This document shows, in pieces, positions 1-6,973 of a stretch of DNA of 10,179 nucleotides (positions within the stretch are counted from its first letter, which is position 1; the number at the start of each line of letters is the position of its first letter). The translations under genes were made by a program, and so were the position numbers. The DNA is from DATGEO01 sp035310015 (lineage in GTDB: Bacteria; Chloroflexota; Dormibacteria; Dormibacterales; Dormibacteraceae): positions 1 through 10,179 of the forward strand of contig DATGEO010000061.1 of NCBI GenBank assembly GCA_035310015.1, written 5' to 3'. The notes below the pieces were generated by a model, which worked only from the letters and a program-made list of their open reading frames with translations, searched no databases and had not been told where the DNA came from.

Positions 1-317
1 TGTCCATGCCGTGCTCCGTGGCGAGCTCGACCAGGACGTCGAGGGCTTCCACCGACTCACCGGGCGAGCGTCGAGGCCCGCCATACGCCTCGATCGCGTC
101 CCAGAACCCGCCGGCACCCAGCCCCAGCTCGAAGCGCCCACAGCAGAGAATGTCGATCGACGCGGCGGCCTTGGCGAGCATCGGCGGCGAACCCGAGCTC
201 GTCGGCGGCCACCGCGCTTTCGATCGCCCGCTGTGGCGCCGTCGCGTCGGGAATGACGAAGACGCCAAAGGTCAGCGGCTTTCCGTAGTCCAACGCGGAT
301 TCAGGCCCCGGCCGCAC
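1..317 (-). pseudogene. LLM-class flavin/F420-dependent oxidoreductase, internally deleted and truncated by the window edge
   Basis: Luciferase-like monooxygenases use FMN or F420H2 to oxidise or reduce small substrates. The first part reads in one minus-strand frame from GTG 317 (or TTG 293, which gives the usual MDYGKPLTFGVF start): KPLTFGVFVIPDATAPQ then AADELGF, the beginning of the TIM barrel. At about position 185-190 that frame stops resembling the family. A different minus-strand frame takes over with PPMLAKAAASIDIL, then FELGLGAGGFWDAIEAYGGP and RSPGESVEALDVL, the segment that normally lies some 45-50 residues further on. The stretch between them (the one with the family's QDHPYQ-like motif) is absent and the reading frame changes, so this is an internal deletion with frameshift, not one base error. 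It begins inside the stop of the upstream ferritin/VIT1 gene and was probably the last gene of that operon. The C-terminal part lies outside the window. Confidence 0.75.
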
Positions 318-1473
318 CGATGAGCAGGCCGATGCCGTAGGTGACGCCGCCGACGATGATTCCGGCCAGCGTCATCTCGAGGCCGGCCGACCACCACTTC
401 CGCAGCGTGAACAGCGATTTCGACGCGCCCACCAGGAAGTGCGCGATGAGCGAGACCGCGAAGGCGACGATCACAGCGGCGGCGCCGTGCAGGAAGAAGA
501 ACGGGATCACCGGGACCATCGCGCCAACGAAGGTGCTGATTCCGGCCGCCGCGGCCGACTGCAGCGGGTCGCCGCCGGCCTCGCCTCCGCCCAGCTCTTC
601 GGCGGCCTGCGCCTGCAGCATCGCTTCGGGGTTCTGGGCGACCCGCTCGGCGATCATGTTGGCCGTCGCCTCGTCGACACCTTTGAGCTGGTAGAAGAGC
701 GACAGCTCTTCCTTCTCCTCCTCGGGGTTCTCTTCGATCTCGCGCCGCTCCCGGGCGACGTTCGCGGCCGCGACCTCGGCCTCCGAGCGCGACGCGAGAT
801 ACGCGCCGGTGGCCATCGAGAGACCGGAAGCCACCGCGCCGGAAAGTCCGGCGGTGAGCACGAAGCTCGAGCCTCCGGTTGCGCCCGACACGCCCGCCAC
901 GATGCCGAAGACGGCGGCGAGGCCGTCGTTGGCGCCGTAGATGGCACCCGAGATCCAGCCGGCGCCGGTGCGATGCCACGTCTCGCGGCCGATGATGCGG
1001 TGCAGGCGCGCCTCCGCCCCCGAAGGCGCGGGCTTGTCGTGCTCGTGCGCGGCCTGCATCTTCTCCAGCGACCGCGAATGCCCCTGCTCGTCGACGCGAA
1101 TCGCGGCCAGGACCGCGTCGGTCTCGGGATCGCCGGTCGTGCGGTGATAGCGGTCCTCGATCTCGCTCTGCTCGGCCGCCTCCATCCGCGCGATCACGGT
1201 CTCCACCGGCGCGACCTGCGCCTGCAGCCGCTGCCACAGGGAGAGCTTCACCGTGCCCGGGTCGGGCACCTGCACCCCGAGCTCGCGCAGGCGCTGCTCC
1301 ACGCGCTCGCGATGCCGGCTTTCAGCATCGGCGATCTGGCGGATGATGTCCGCGCGCTGAGGGTCGCGCATGCGCTGGGCGAGGATCTCGTACTGGGCGC
1401 GCGCCTGCGCCTCGCCGCGCCAGGCCTCGAGCAGCCGGGCCTTCGCCTCAGCCGACGCGGCCGTTTCCGTCAT
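301..1473 (-). CDS. Ferritin-like diiron domain fused to VIT1/CCC1-type iron transporter (MbfA-like)
   Basis: This 390-residue protein joins a cytosolic four-helix ferritin/rubrerythrin-like domain (about residues 8-135) to a membrane VIT1/CCC1 domain (about 160-390). The architecture is that of membrane-bound ferritin A, an iron exporter or detoxifier in bacteria. The diiron ligands are visible: Glu21, Glu51-x-x-His54, the Glu101/Glu104 region and Glu129-x-x-His132. The membrane part opens with GWISGAIYGANDGLAAVFG, typical of VIT1, followed by an acidic/basic cytosolic loop (about 238-265) and C-terminal hydrophobic helices around VPVIPFFFLHGAAAVIVAFA and the final glycine-rich segment. The start is ATG 1473, whose A and TG overlap the upstream esterase stop in an ATGA; the open frame extends further upstream but that part is arginine-rich antisense translation. 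It probably transports iron (or manganese) out of the cytoplasm and limits oxidative stress. No iron-box operator was recognised. Confidence 0.9.
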   Translation of the reverse strand: MTETAASAEAKARLLEAWRGEAQARAQYEILAQRMRDPQRADIIRQIADAESRHRERVEQRLRELGVQVPDPGTVKLSLWQRLQAQVAPVETVIARMEAAEQSEIEDRYHRTTGDPETDAVLAAIRVDEQGHSRSLEKMQAAHEHDKPAPSGAEARLHRIIGRETWHRTGAGWISGAIYGANDGLAAVFGIVAGVSGATGGSSFVLTAGLSGAVASGLSMATGAYLASRSEAEVAAANVARERREIEENPEEEKEELSLFYQLKGVDEATANMIAERVAQNPEAMLQAQAAEELGGGEAGGDPLQSAAAAGISTFVGAMVPVIPFFFLHGAAAVIVAFAVSLIAHFLVGASKSLFTLRKWWSAGLEMTLAGIIVGGVTYGIGLLIGAAGA

Positions 1474-2114
1474 GCGGCCTCGTGCGCCACGGCCTCGACG
1501 ACCTGGGCCGCGGAATGGATCTCGTCGGTGTTCACCGTGTGCGGCATGTTCGGGTAGAGCTTGACCGTCGCATTCGCGCCCATGCGCTTGAGCACGTCGC
1601 CCGCCTCGACGACCCTCTCCTTCTTGATGTGCGGGTCGGCGTCGCTGCAGCCGATGAACGCCGGCGTGCCGGCGAACGAACCCGGATAGTCGCGCGGCGT
1701 GCCGTCGGGCCCGATGAGGCCGCCGCTGAACGCGATCAGGCCGCCGTAGCGCCGGGCGCGGCGCGCCGCGAACTCGAGCATGAGGCACGCGCCCTGCGAG
1801 AAGCCCAGCAGGATGAGGCGCTCGAGCGGCACGTGGGCGCTGACGGTCTCGGTGAGCTTTTCGAGCAGCTCGAGCGCAGACGAGAGGTAGGGCTCGTTGC
1901 TTGCGAACGGTGCCGTGAACGGGTTCGGATACCACGCGTGGCCCGCGGCCTCGGGCGCGAGATAGGCGAAGCCGGGATGCATGAGCTCCTGACCGACGGT
2001 CATGATGTCAGCCGCGCTAGCGCCGCGGCCGTGGACCAGGATCATCGCGGCACGGGCCTTCTCCAGCGGCTCGCCCGCGTGCAGGACCCGCTTCCCGTCG
2101 TGAGGACCAGGCAT
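1470..2114 (-). CDS. Alpha/beta-hydrolase, phospholipase/carboxylesterase family
   Basis: A 214-residue cytosolic serine esterase of the small carboxylesterase/phospholipase family (MhqD, EstB and dienelactone-hydrolase relatives), of typical full length. The oxyanion-loop motif LVHGRG is at residues 26-31 and the nucleophile elbow GFSQG places Ser106 as nucleophile. The acid is in GCSDADPH (Asp158 or Asp160) and the histidine in MPHTVN is His192, so the catalytic triad looks intact. There is no signal peptide. Its TGA overlaps the ATG of the ferritin/VIT1 gene as ATGA, so the two are probably translationally coupled. The ATG at 2114 has no Shine-Dalgarno, and only 17 bp separate it from the divergent dehydrogenase start, which suggests leaderless translation. 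The substrate cannot be told. MhqD-type enzymes are often linked to aromatic or quinone metabolism, and the divergent maleylacetate-reductase-like gene fits that idea weakly. Confidence 0.9.
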   Translation of the reverse strand: MPGPHDGKRVLHAGEPLEKARAAMILVHGRGASAADIMTVGQELMHPGFAYLAPEAAGHAWYPNPFTAPFASNEPYLSSALELLEKLTETVSAHVPLERLILLGFSQGACLMLEFAARRARRYGGLIAFSGGLIGPDGTPRDYPGSFAGTPAFIGCSDADPHIKKERVVEAGDVLKRMGANATVKLYPNMPHTVNTDEIHSAAQVVEAVAHEAA

Positions 2115-2134
2115 TGCATACAGTGTCCACGATG
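2112..2134. promoter_or_regulatory. Divergent, overlapping leaderless promoters between esterase and dehydrogenase
   Basis: Between the two outward-facing ATG codons (2114 minus, 2132 plus) there are 17 bp. On the plus strand TACAGT (2119-2124, TAnnnT) ends 8 bases before ATG 2132. On the minus strand GACACT (2127-2122) ends 8 bases before ATG 2114. Both spacings suit a -10 box driving a leaderless transcript, and no Shine-Dalgarno fits in the gap. The two boxes share the near-palindrome ACAGTGT, so RNA polymerase or a repressor on one would exclude the other. The -35 regions would lie inside the opposing coding sequences. Confidence 0.45.
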
Positions 2135-3088
2135 CCGGTGTTTCAGTACGCGAACCCTCCGGCGATCCACTGGGGGCCGGGCTCCGTCAAAGAGCTTCCC
2201 GGGCTGGTTGCGAGTCGTGTGGCGCTCGTCACGACGGAGTCCCTGACGGAAGTCCCGCTTCCCATCGCTCCGGTGCTACGGGCGAAGATCGGGCAGCACG
2301 CGCCGATGTCTCAGGTCGACGAGGCCACCGCCAGGGCGCGCGACGGGAAGGTCGACGGCGTCGTCAGCTTCGGCGGCGGCAGTCCGATCGACGCCGCGAA
2401 GATCGTGGCCCTGCGTCTTGGCGGCTTGCCGCACGTCGCCATTCCGACCACGCTGTCGGCCGCCGAGCTGGCGGCGGGCGCCGGCTTCACCGACGCCACC
2501 GGCACGAAACGCGGCATGCGTGAACCTGGCCTCCTGCCGAGGGCGGTGATCTATGACCCCGAGCTGACGCTCATGACCCCCATGGAGCTGTGGCTCTCGA
2601 CCGGCATCCGCGCGCTCGACCACGCTGTGGAAGGAATCCTCGCCGGCGGCGAGCACCCCTTCAACGACGTGATGGCACGCGAAGCCATCCGCCGGCTCTT
2701 CAGGACGCTGCCGGAGGCAAAGGCGAAGCCCGACGACCTCGAGGTCCGGTCCCAGAACCAGCTGGCGGCCTGGTTCTCGTTCACGCTCCCCGACGCGTCC
2801 TCATCCGGGCTGAGCCACGTGATGGGCAAGCAGATCGGCGCCCGCCACGGCATCCCCCACGGCGTCACCTCCTGTCTGCTGCTGCCGCACGTCATGCGCT
2901 ACCTCGGGCGCAAGCAGCCGCTGCCGGTGCCTGCCGATGACGTCTACGACCTCATCGCCGGCCTCGGCCTTCCCCAGCACATCTCCGCCTTCGGCATCGG
3001 CGAACCGGAGCTGCGGCGGGCGGCCGAGGAGCTGGCGGGCAAGTACCCCTCCGGAGACCTGCTGCAGATCTATACAGCCGCGTTATAA
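2132..3088 (+). CDS. Iron-containing alcohol dehydrogenase / maleylacetate-reductase-like
   Basis: A group III (Fe-ADH fold) NAD(P)-dependent dehydrogenase of 318 residues, nearest in style to maleylacetate reductases. The N-terminal Rossmann-like half has the nucleotide motif SFGGGSPIDAAK and then IPTTLSAAE. The C-terminal helical half has GIRALDHAVEG, GLSHVMGKQIG and GIPHGVTSCLLLPHVMRY. Three metal-site histidines are in place (DHAVEG, LSHVMG, IPHG). The Asp that normally sits four residues before the first His (GxDAxxH in FucO-type enzymes) is Arg here, as expected for a metal-poor MAR-type branch. The protein is short for the family (about 350-380), with contractions near residues 45-60 and after PHVMRY. 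ATG 2132 (MPVFQYANPPA) is preferred over ATG 2114 because it matches the usual N-terminus and has a well-spaced -10 box. Substrate unknown. Confidence 0.85.
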   Translation: MPVFQYANPPAIHWGPGSVKELPGLVASRVALVTTESLTEVPLPIAPVLRAKIGQHAPMSQVDEATARARDGKVDGVVSFGGGSPIDAAKIVALRLGGLPHVAIPTTLSAAELAAGAGFTDATGTKRGMREPGLLPRAVIYDPELTLMTPMELWLSTGIRALDHAVEGILAGGEHPFNDVMAREAIRRLFRTLPEAKAKPDDLEVRSQNQLAAWFSFTLPDASSSGLSHVMGKQIGARHGIPHGVTSCLLLPHVMRYLGRKQPLPVPADDVYDLIAGLGLPQHISAFGIGEPELRRAAEELAGKYPSGDLLQIYTAAL

Positions 3089-3089
3089 G
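3084..3089 (+). promoter_or_regulatory. Possible -10 box (TATAAG) for the membrane-protein/epimerase genes
   Basis: TATAAG differs from TATAAT at one base and stands out in GC-rich surroundings. It overlaps the TAA stop of the dehydrogenase. Transcription from it would begin near 3096-3098, exactly where the coding sequence of the next membrane protein appears to begin. No convincing -35 box was found. Confidence 0.35.
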
Positions 3090-3097
3090 CTTCCGAG

Positions 3098-3166
3098 ATC
3101 CGAAGACTCCGTCCCTCTCGCGTCGCAGCCACGGTCCTCGGCCTAGCGATCGCCGCCCTAGTCGTC
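3098..3166 (+). other. Conserved-looking N-terminal extension of the flippase-like protein without a standard start codon
   Basis: In frame with the downstream membrane protein, 3098-3166 encodes IRRLRPSRVAATV, then LGLAIAALVVVV, a positively charged start followed by a hydrophobic helix. This is what the first membrane segment of this family should look like. The frame is closed upstream by the dehydrogenase TAA (3086-3088), and 3089-3166 contains no ATG, GTG or TTG in frame. The best-placed codon is ATC at 3098. Either a rare ATC start is used, or an ATG has been mutated or misread, or the protein really starts at GTG 3167 without its first helix. Confidence 0.5.
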
Positions 3167-4069
3167 GTGGTCAGCCATCCCGACCGCATCTGGGCGTCGC
3201 TGCAGAACGTCGACCCGATGCCGCTGCTGCTCGCCCTGGTCCTGAACCTCCCCATCGTCGCCCTTCGCGCCTACCGCGCCCAGGTCATCCTCGACCACCT
3301 CGACCACCATGTCTCGATGCGCTCGATGCTGCCGATCCAGCTCGTCGGGCAGACCTCGAGCAGCCTCACGCCCGCCGCCAGCGGTGACTACGTGCGTGCC
3401 TACCTGTGGCGGCAGAGCAGCCAGGTGCCGCTGCGCGTCGGCGCCGCGGTGGTCACCTTCGAGCGGCTGTACAGCCTGTTCCTGCTGGTCGCCGTGTCGG
3501 TGCTGCTCATCCTGCTGCCACGCCACGGCTTGATCGGCTGGGCCGCCGTCGTGGCCGGCCTCGCGCTCGCGACGTTCGCCCCGCTGCTGTTCGAGATGCT
3601 GCCGCCGACGTTCGAGCGATGGGCGATGGCCAGGGTCGCGCGCGGCCGCCTGCTCGGCCGCTTCGCCCAGGGCGCGCAGGTGATGCTGGAGCAGTTCCGC
3701 GCGCTGATGCGCGCGCCGGTGCTGCTGGCGTGGACATCGGCCATCACGATCGTGATCTTCATCGCGGGCGGCGCGCAGATCTGGCTCGTCCTCGATTCGC
3801 TGGGACACCTCGTCCCGATCACCCAGGCGGTCGCGGCCTCGACCACCTCGCAGGTCGCGGGCATCATCTCGACGCTGCCGTTCGGCATCGGCTCGCAGGA
3901 CGCGATCCTCGTGACCGTTTTCGCCGGTTACGGCGTGACCGTGAGCCTGGCGGCGACGGTCGCGGTGCTGCTGCGCGCGGTCAGCACGCTGCCCCAGGGG
4001 CTCGCCGGGCTCGCCGGCTACCTGCTGGTCGAGAAGCCGGAATCCAGGCCGGCGATGGAGATCGAATGA
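3167..4069 (+). CDS. Lysylphosphatidylglycerol synthase TM-domain / flippase-like membrane protein
   Basis: A multi-pass inner-membrane protein of the LPG_synthase_TM (UPF0104, flippase-like) family. It is 300 residues from the first standard start (GTG 3167), or about 324 if the upstream helix is included. Family hallmarks are the early LRAYRAQVIL segment and LVGQTSSSLTPAASGDYVRAYLWR (matching the usual P-x-R-x-G-E/D-xx-R/K loop), then VTFERLYSLFLLV and near the C-terminus ISTLPFGIGSQDAIL followed by LLRAVSTLPQGLAGLAGYLL. Several strongly hydrophobic helices alternate with short loops. There is no soluble aminoacyl-transferase domain, so it is not a complete MprF. Such stand-alone domains are often found next to glycosyltransferases and sugar-nucleotide enzymes and are suspected lipid or glycolipid translocators. 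Its TGA overlaps the next gene as ATGA, so the two are coupled. The exact substrate is unknown; a sulfoquinovosyl lipid is one guess from context. Confidence 0.85.
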   Translation: MVSHPDRIWASLQNVDPMPLLLALVLNLPIVALRAYRAQVILDHLDHHVSMRSMLPIQLVGQTSSSLTPAASGDYVRAYLWRQSSQVPLRVGAAVVTFERLYSLFLLVAVSVLLILLPRHGLIGWAAVVAGLALATFAPLLFEMLPPTFERWAMARVARGRLLGRFAQGAQVMLEQFRALMRAPVLLAWTSAITIVIFIAGGAQIWLVLDSLGHLVPITQAVAASTTSQVAGIISTLPFGIGSQDAILVTVFAGYGVTVSLAATVAVLLRAVSTLPQGLAGLAGYLLVEKPESRPAMEIE

Positions 4070-5007
4070 AGAGATTTGCGGTCACGGGCGGTGCGGGTTT
4101 CATCGGCTCGCACACCGTCGACCGGCTGCTGGCGGCCGGCCACAAGGTGCTGGTCATCGACGACCATACGCACGCCTGTCCCGAGCCGCCCGACACCCAG
4201 ACGCTGAACGCCGACTGCGGATCGGAGGACGCGGCGCGGGCGCTCGCGGACTTCAGGCCCGACGCGGTGCTGCACCTCGCGTCGAAGGGCGGAGTGCAGG
4301 TCGCGGCGCGCGATCCAGGCGCGCACGTCAAGGTGAGCCTCGCCAGCACCATCGGGCTGTACGACGCGGCCATTCGCGCCGGAGCCAGGCGCATCGTGAC
4401 CGCGTCCTCGGGTGGAACGATCTACGGCGACGCCAAAAAGCTGCCCGCGCGCGAGACGTTCCCGGCGGCTCCCCTGTCCGCCTACGGCGCGGCCAAGCGC
4501 TCGGAGGAGGTCTACCTCGCGGCGCTCGGCCGCAGGCATGGCGTTTCGACCCTCGCCCTGCGTTACGGCAATGTGTACGGACCGCGGCAGGACGGCACCG
4601 GCGAGGCGGGCGTCGTCGCCATCACGTGCACGCGGCTGCTTGCCGGCCAGGCACCGCGCGTGTTCGGCGACGGCATGCAGACGCGCGACTTCGTGTTCGT
4701 GGGCGATGTCGCCGACGCCAACGTCGCCGCGCTGGCCAGCAGGCGGGCGGGTGAGCTCAACGTCGGGACGGGACGCGAGACGAGCGTGGCCGACCTGATC
4801 GCCATCCTCGTCGCCAGCTCGGGGCGCGAGGCCGCGGTCGAGATCGCTCCGGCCAAGGAGTACGAGGTGCGAAGGGTTTGCCTCGACCCTGGTCGCGCGC
4901 GGATCTGGTTAGACTGGCGCCCGCGCGTGGACGTCCAGCAAGGGCTGGAGCAGACCTGGGAGTGGTTCGCGGCGCGGCCGGCCGAGGCCCCCCGGATTAC
5001 GCAATGA
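4066..5007 (+). CDS. NAD-dependent sugar-nucleotide epimerase/dehydratase (UDP-glucose 4-epimerase-like)
   Basis: A 313-residue extended short-chain dehydrogenase, close to GalE-type UDP-hexose epimerases. The NAD-binding fingerprint GGAGFIG is at residues 8-14 (Gly8, Gly11, Gly14). The core motif ASSGGTIYG provides Ser114/Ser115, and Tyr140 with Lys144 in YGAAK completes the catalytic set. LRYGNVYGPRQ and the C-terminal DFVFVGDVADA and LNVGTGRETSV are standard for the sugar-binding half. It probably interconverts or modifies a UDP- or dTDP-sugar in the cytoplasm; 4-epimerisation of UDP-glucose/galactose or UDP-glucuronate is the default expectation, but specificity cannot be read. The start ATG overlaps the stop of the flippase-like gene (ATGA). 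The UDP-sulfoquinovose synthase follows after 22 bp, so all three are probably co-transcribed and share a pool of UDP-hexose. Confidence 0.9.
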   Translation: MKRFAVTGGAGFIGSHTVDRLLAAGHKVLVIDDHTHACPEPPDTQTLNADCGSEDAARALADFRPDAVLHLASKGGVQVAARDPGAHVKVSLASTIGLYDAAIRAGARRIVTASSGGTIYGDAKKLPARETFPAAPLSAYGAAKRSEEVYLAALGRRHGVSTLALRYGNVYGPRQDGTGEAGVVAITCTRLLAGQAPRVFGDGMQTRDFVFVGDVADANVAALASRRAGELNVGTGRETSVADLIAILVASSGREAAVEIAPAKEYEVRRVCLDPGRARIWLDWRPRVDVQQGLEQTWEWFAARPAEAPRITQ

Positions 5008-5014
5008 TTAACTG

Positions 5015-5024
5015 AAAGGTGAGG
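5015..5024 (+). promoter_or_regulatory. Ribosome binding site of the UDP-sulfoquinovose synthase
   Basis: AAAGGTGAGG ends five bases before ATG 5030. This is the one gene in the central block with its own good Shine-Dalgarno rather than an ATGA coupling, so it can be translated independently of the epimerase. Confidence 0.6.
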
Positions 5025-5029
5025 CTCGA

Positions 5030-6250
5030 ATGCGAATAATCGTCCTGGGCGCCGACGGATATCTCGGCTGGCCTACGTCTCTGCATCTGTCGGCGCGCGG
5101 CCACGAGATCATCGCCGCCGACAACCTCATCCGCCGCCGCTGGGACACGCTTTGTGGCACCGAGAGCCTGGTCCCCATCGCGAGCATGCCGCGACGCGTC
5201 GCGCGCTGGAAGGCGGTGAGCGGCCGCGACATCAAGTGGGAGAAGCTCGACCTCACCTCCCTTCCGGACACGACCGCGCTCATCGCGCAGTACCGCCCGG
5301 ACGCCGTCGTGCACTTCGCCGAGCAGCGCAGCGCGCCTTACTCGATGATCAGCGGCCCGCACGCGGTCGAGACCCAGGTGAACAACGTGGTCGGCACGCT
5401 GAACCTCCTGTTCGCGCTGCGCGAGTCGGCTCCCGACGCCCACCTGGTCAAGCTCGGGACCATGGGCGAGTACGGCACGCCCAACATCGACATCGAAGAG
5501 GGCTTCATCGACATCGAGCACAACGGGCGCAAGGACCGGCTGCCGTTCCCGAAGCAGCCGGGCAGCTTCTACCACCTGTCCAAGGTCCACGACAGCCACA
5601 ACATCATGTTCACGTGCCGCGTCTGGGGCCTCCGGGCCACGGACCTGAACCAGGGCGTGGTCTACGGCACCGGCACCTCCGAGAGCGACATGCACGCGGA
5701 GCTGCGCACGCGGTTCGACTACGACGACGTCTGGGGCACGGTGCTGAATCGTTTCTGCTCGCAGGCCGCCATCGGTTACCCGCTCACGGTCTACGGCCAG
5801 GGCGGTCAGACCCGCGGCTTCCTCGACATCCGCGACACGGTGCGCTGCATCGAGCTCGCGTGCGAGAACGCGCCCGAGCGCGGCGAGTACCGGGTGTTCA
5901 ACCAGTTCACCGAGCAGTTCAGCGTGCTCGAGCTGGCCGAGCGGGTCAGGGCCGCCCGCGCGCATCACGGCCTGGAGACGACCATCAACCACATCCCCAA
6001 CCCGCGCACCGAGCTGGAGGCGCACTACTACAACGCCAAGCACCAGCGCCTGGTCGACCTGGGCCTCGTCGCGCACCGGCTCGAGGACTCGCTCATCGAC
6101 CGCGTGATCGGGCTCGTCGAGCGCCACAAGAAGCGCATCCGGCCCGAGCTGTTCCAGCCGCGCGTGGACTGGAGGCGCGGCGGCAAGGGCGACTTCGGCA
6201 AGCCGTCGGAGAAGCGGCGCCGCGTGGCGGTCGCGCCGGCGACGCGCTAG
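5030..6250 (+). CDS. sqdB: UDP-sulfoquinovose synthase
   Basis: This 406-residue enzyme condenses UDP-glucose with sulfite, using bound NAD+, to give UDP-sulfoquinovose. That is the head-group donor for sulfolipid in phototrophs and for sulfoquinovose-containing glycans elsewhere (SQD1/SqdB; Agl3 in Sulfolobus). Similarity to SQD1 is obvious throughout: GADGYLGW at 7-14, the LVPIAS and RWKAVSG block, VVHFAEQRSAPYSMI, KLGTMGEYGTPNIDIEEG, SFYHLSKVHDSHN, RATDLNQGVVYG, GQGGQTRGFLDIRDTV and FRVFNQFTEQFSV-like text near 290 (here YRVFNQFTEQFSV). Catalytic residues are Thr144, Glu147, Tyr181 and Lys185. The only unusual part is a lysine/arginine-rich tail after about residue 365 (KKRIRPEL ... KRRRVAVAPATR). 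A strong RBS precedes ATG 5030. The usual GT4 partner (SqdX/SQD2) is not in the window. Confidence 0.95.
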   Translation: MRIIVLGADGYLGWPTSLHLSARGHEIIAADNLIRRRWDTLCGTESLVPIASMPRRVARWKAVSGRDIKWEKLDLTSLPDTTALIAQYRPDAVVHFAEQRSAPYSMISGPHAVETQVNNVVGTLNLLFALRESAPDAHLVKLGTMGEYGTPNIDIEEGFIDIEHNGRKDRLPFPKQPGSFYHLSKVHDSHNIMFTCRVWGLRATDLNQGVVYGTGTSESDMHAELRTRFDYDDVWGTVLNRFCSQAAIGYPLTVYGQGGQTRGFLDIRDTVRCIELACENAPERGEYRVFNQFTEQFSVLELAERVRAARAHHGLETTINHIPNPRTELEAHYYNAKHQRLVDLGLVAHRLEDSLIDRVIGLVERHKKRIRPELFQPRVDWRRGGKGDFGKPSEKRRRVAVAPATR

Positions 6251-6265
6251 GCGGGCTGGCGGGCG

Positions 6266-6973
6266 CTACTTCCGGAAGCGGATCTGGACCAGCTCCTTCA
6301 TCGCTCGGAGGATCGGGATCAGCCGTCCGCCCGACCGCCGGCCCATCGTTCGCGGATGGTGGGGAATGCCGACCTGCGCGTAGCGTCCGCCCTTGAGGCC
6401 CACCTTCCAGTACATCTCCGCGTTGATCAGCGCGCTGCGTGACTGGAGATCGAAGCTTCGCAGCATGTCGCCGCGGATGATCTTCAGCGCGCAGTTGACG
6501 TCCTTGATCGGGATGCGAAACGTCCAGAGCACCAGCCGGTTGAACGTGCCGCTGATGACGGAGCGGAAGGCCGGGTCTTCACGGCTCAGACGCCAGCCGC
6601 CGACCATGTCGTTGTCCTTCAGCAGGGGCACGAGGAGCGCCAGGTCGGCGACGTCGAGCTGGCCGTCGGCGTCGGTGAATGCGACGTAATCGAGGTCGGC
6701 GGCGCGCAGGCCATCGCCCACGGCCGCGCCATAGCCAGACTTGTGCTCGTGCCTGACGACTTTCAGCCGCATGCCGAGCTCGGCCGCGATCGACCTCGCT
6801 ACGTCGCCCGTGCCATCGGTCGAGCCGTCGTCGACGATGATCACGTCGAACTTCTCGGCGAGGGTGGGAAGCACCTGGTTGACGTGAGGAAGCAGCCAGC
6901 GGAGGTTTTCGCTCTCGTTGTGGGCCGGCATCACGAGGCTCAGGCTCGAGAGGCGATCCTGCGGTGTTGACAA
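6266..6973 (-). CDS. GT2 family glycosyltransferase, dolichyl/polyprenyl-phosphate mannose synthase-like
   Basis: A 235-residue GT-A fold glycosyltransferase of the DPM1 type, which moves a hexose from a nucleotide sugar to polyprenyl phosphate at the cytosolic membrane face. Visible motifs are VMPAHNES (residues 14-21), IIVDDGSTDGTG (45-56), HEHKSGYGAA (75-84), the DxD site TDADGQ (100-105), and the acceptor-side KDVNCALKI. There is no C-terminal membrane-anchor pair (GtrA-like helices), so it is a soluble or peripheral DPM1-length enzyme. The start is TTG 6973: a TAG lies in frame just upstream and no ATG or GTG gives an intact N-terminus. AGGA about ten bases upstream could serve as RBS and lies inside the divergent DUF2079 gene. 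It converges on the sulfoquinovose synthase, with 15 bp between the stops. A role in making a lipid-linked sugar for the neighbouring DUF2079 protein is an inference. Confidence 0.9.
   Translation of the reverse strand: MSTPQDRLSSLSLVMPAHNESENLRWLLPHVNQVLPTLAEKFDVIIVDDGSTDGTGDVARSIAAELGMRLKVVRHEHKSGYGAAVGDGLRAADLDYVAFTDADGQLDVADLALLVPLLKDNDMVGGWRLSREDPAFRSVISGTFNRLVLWTFRIPIKDVNCALKIIRGDMLRSFDLQSRSALINAEMYWKVGLKGGRYAQVGIPHHPRTMGRRSGGRLIPILRAMKELVQIRFRK

Noticed and set aside
301..1935. A 544-residue reading of the ferritin/VIT1 frame
   Set aside because: The part before ATG 1473 is Arg/Ala/Pro-rich antisense-type translation lying over the well-formed esterase gene; ATGA coupling supports the short form.
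3406..5007. A long fused frame (533 residues) covering the flippase-like gene and the epimerase
   Set aside because: The first 220 residues are Arg/Ala-rich out-of-frame translation of the flippase-like gene; only the part from ATG 4066 is real.
4997..6127. Minus-strand 376-residue frame opposite the sulfoquinovose synthase
   Set aside because: Low-complexity Val/Arg/Asp-rich shadow of a strongly conserved plus-strand enzyme.
6967..6972. TTGACA as a strong -35 promoter element for DUF2079
   Set aside because: It lies at or after the likely start codon, and the nearest AT-rich hexamer (TAAAGA) is only 14 bp away, too short a spacer.
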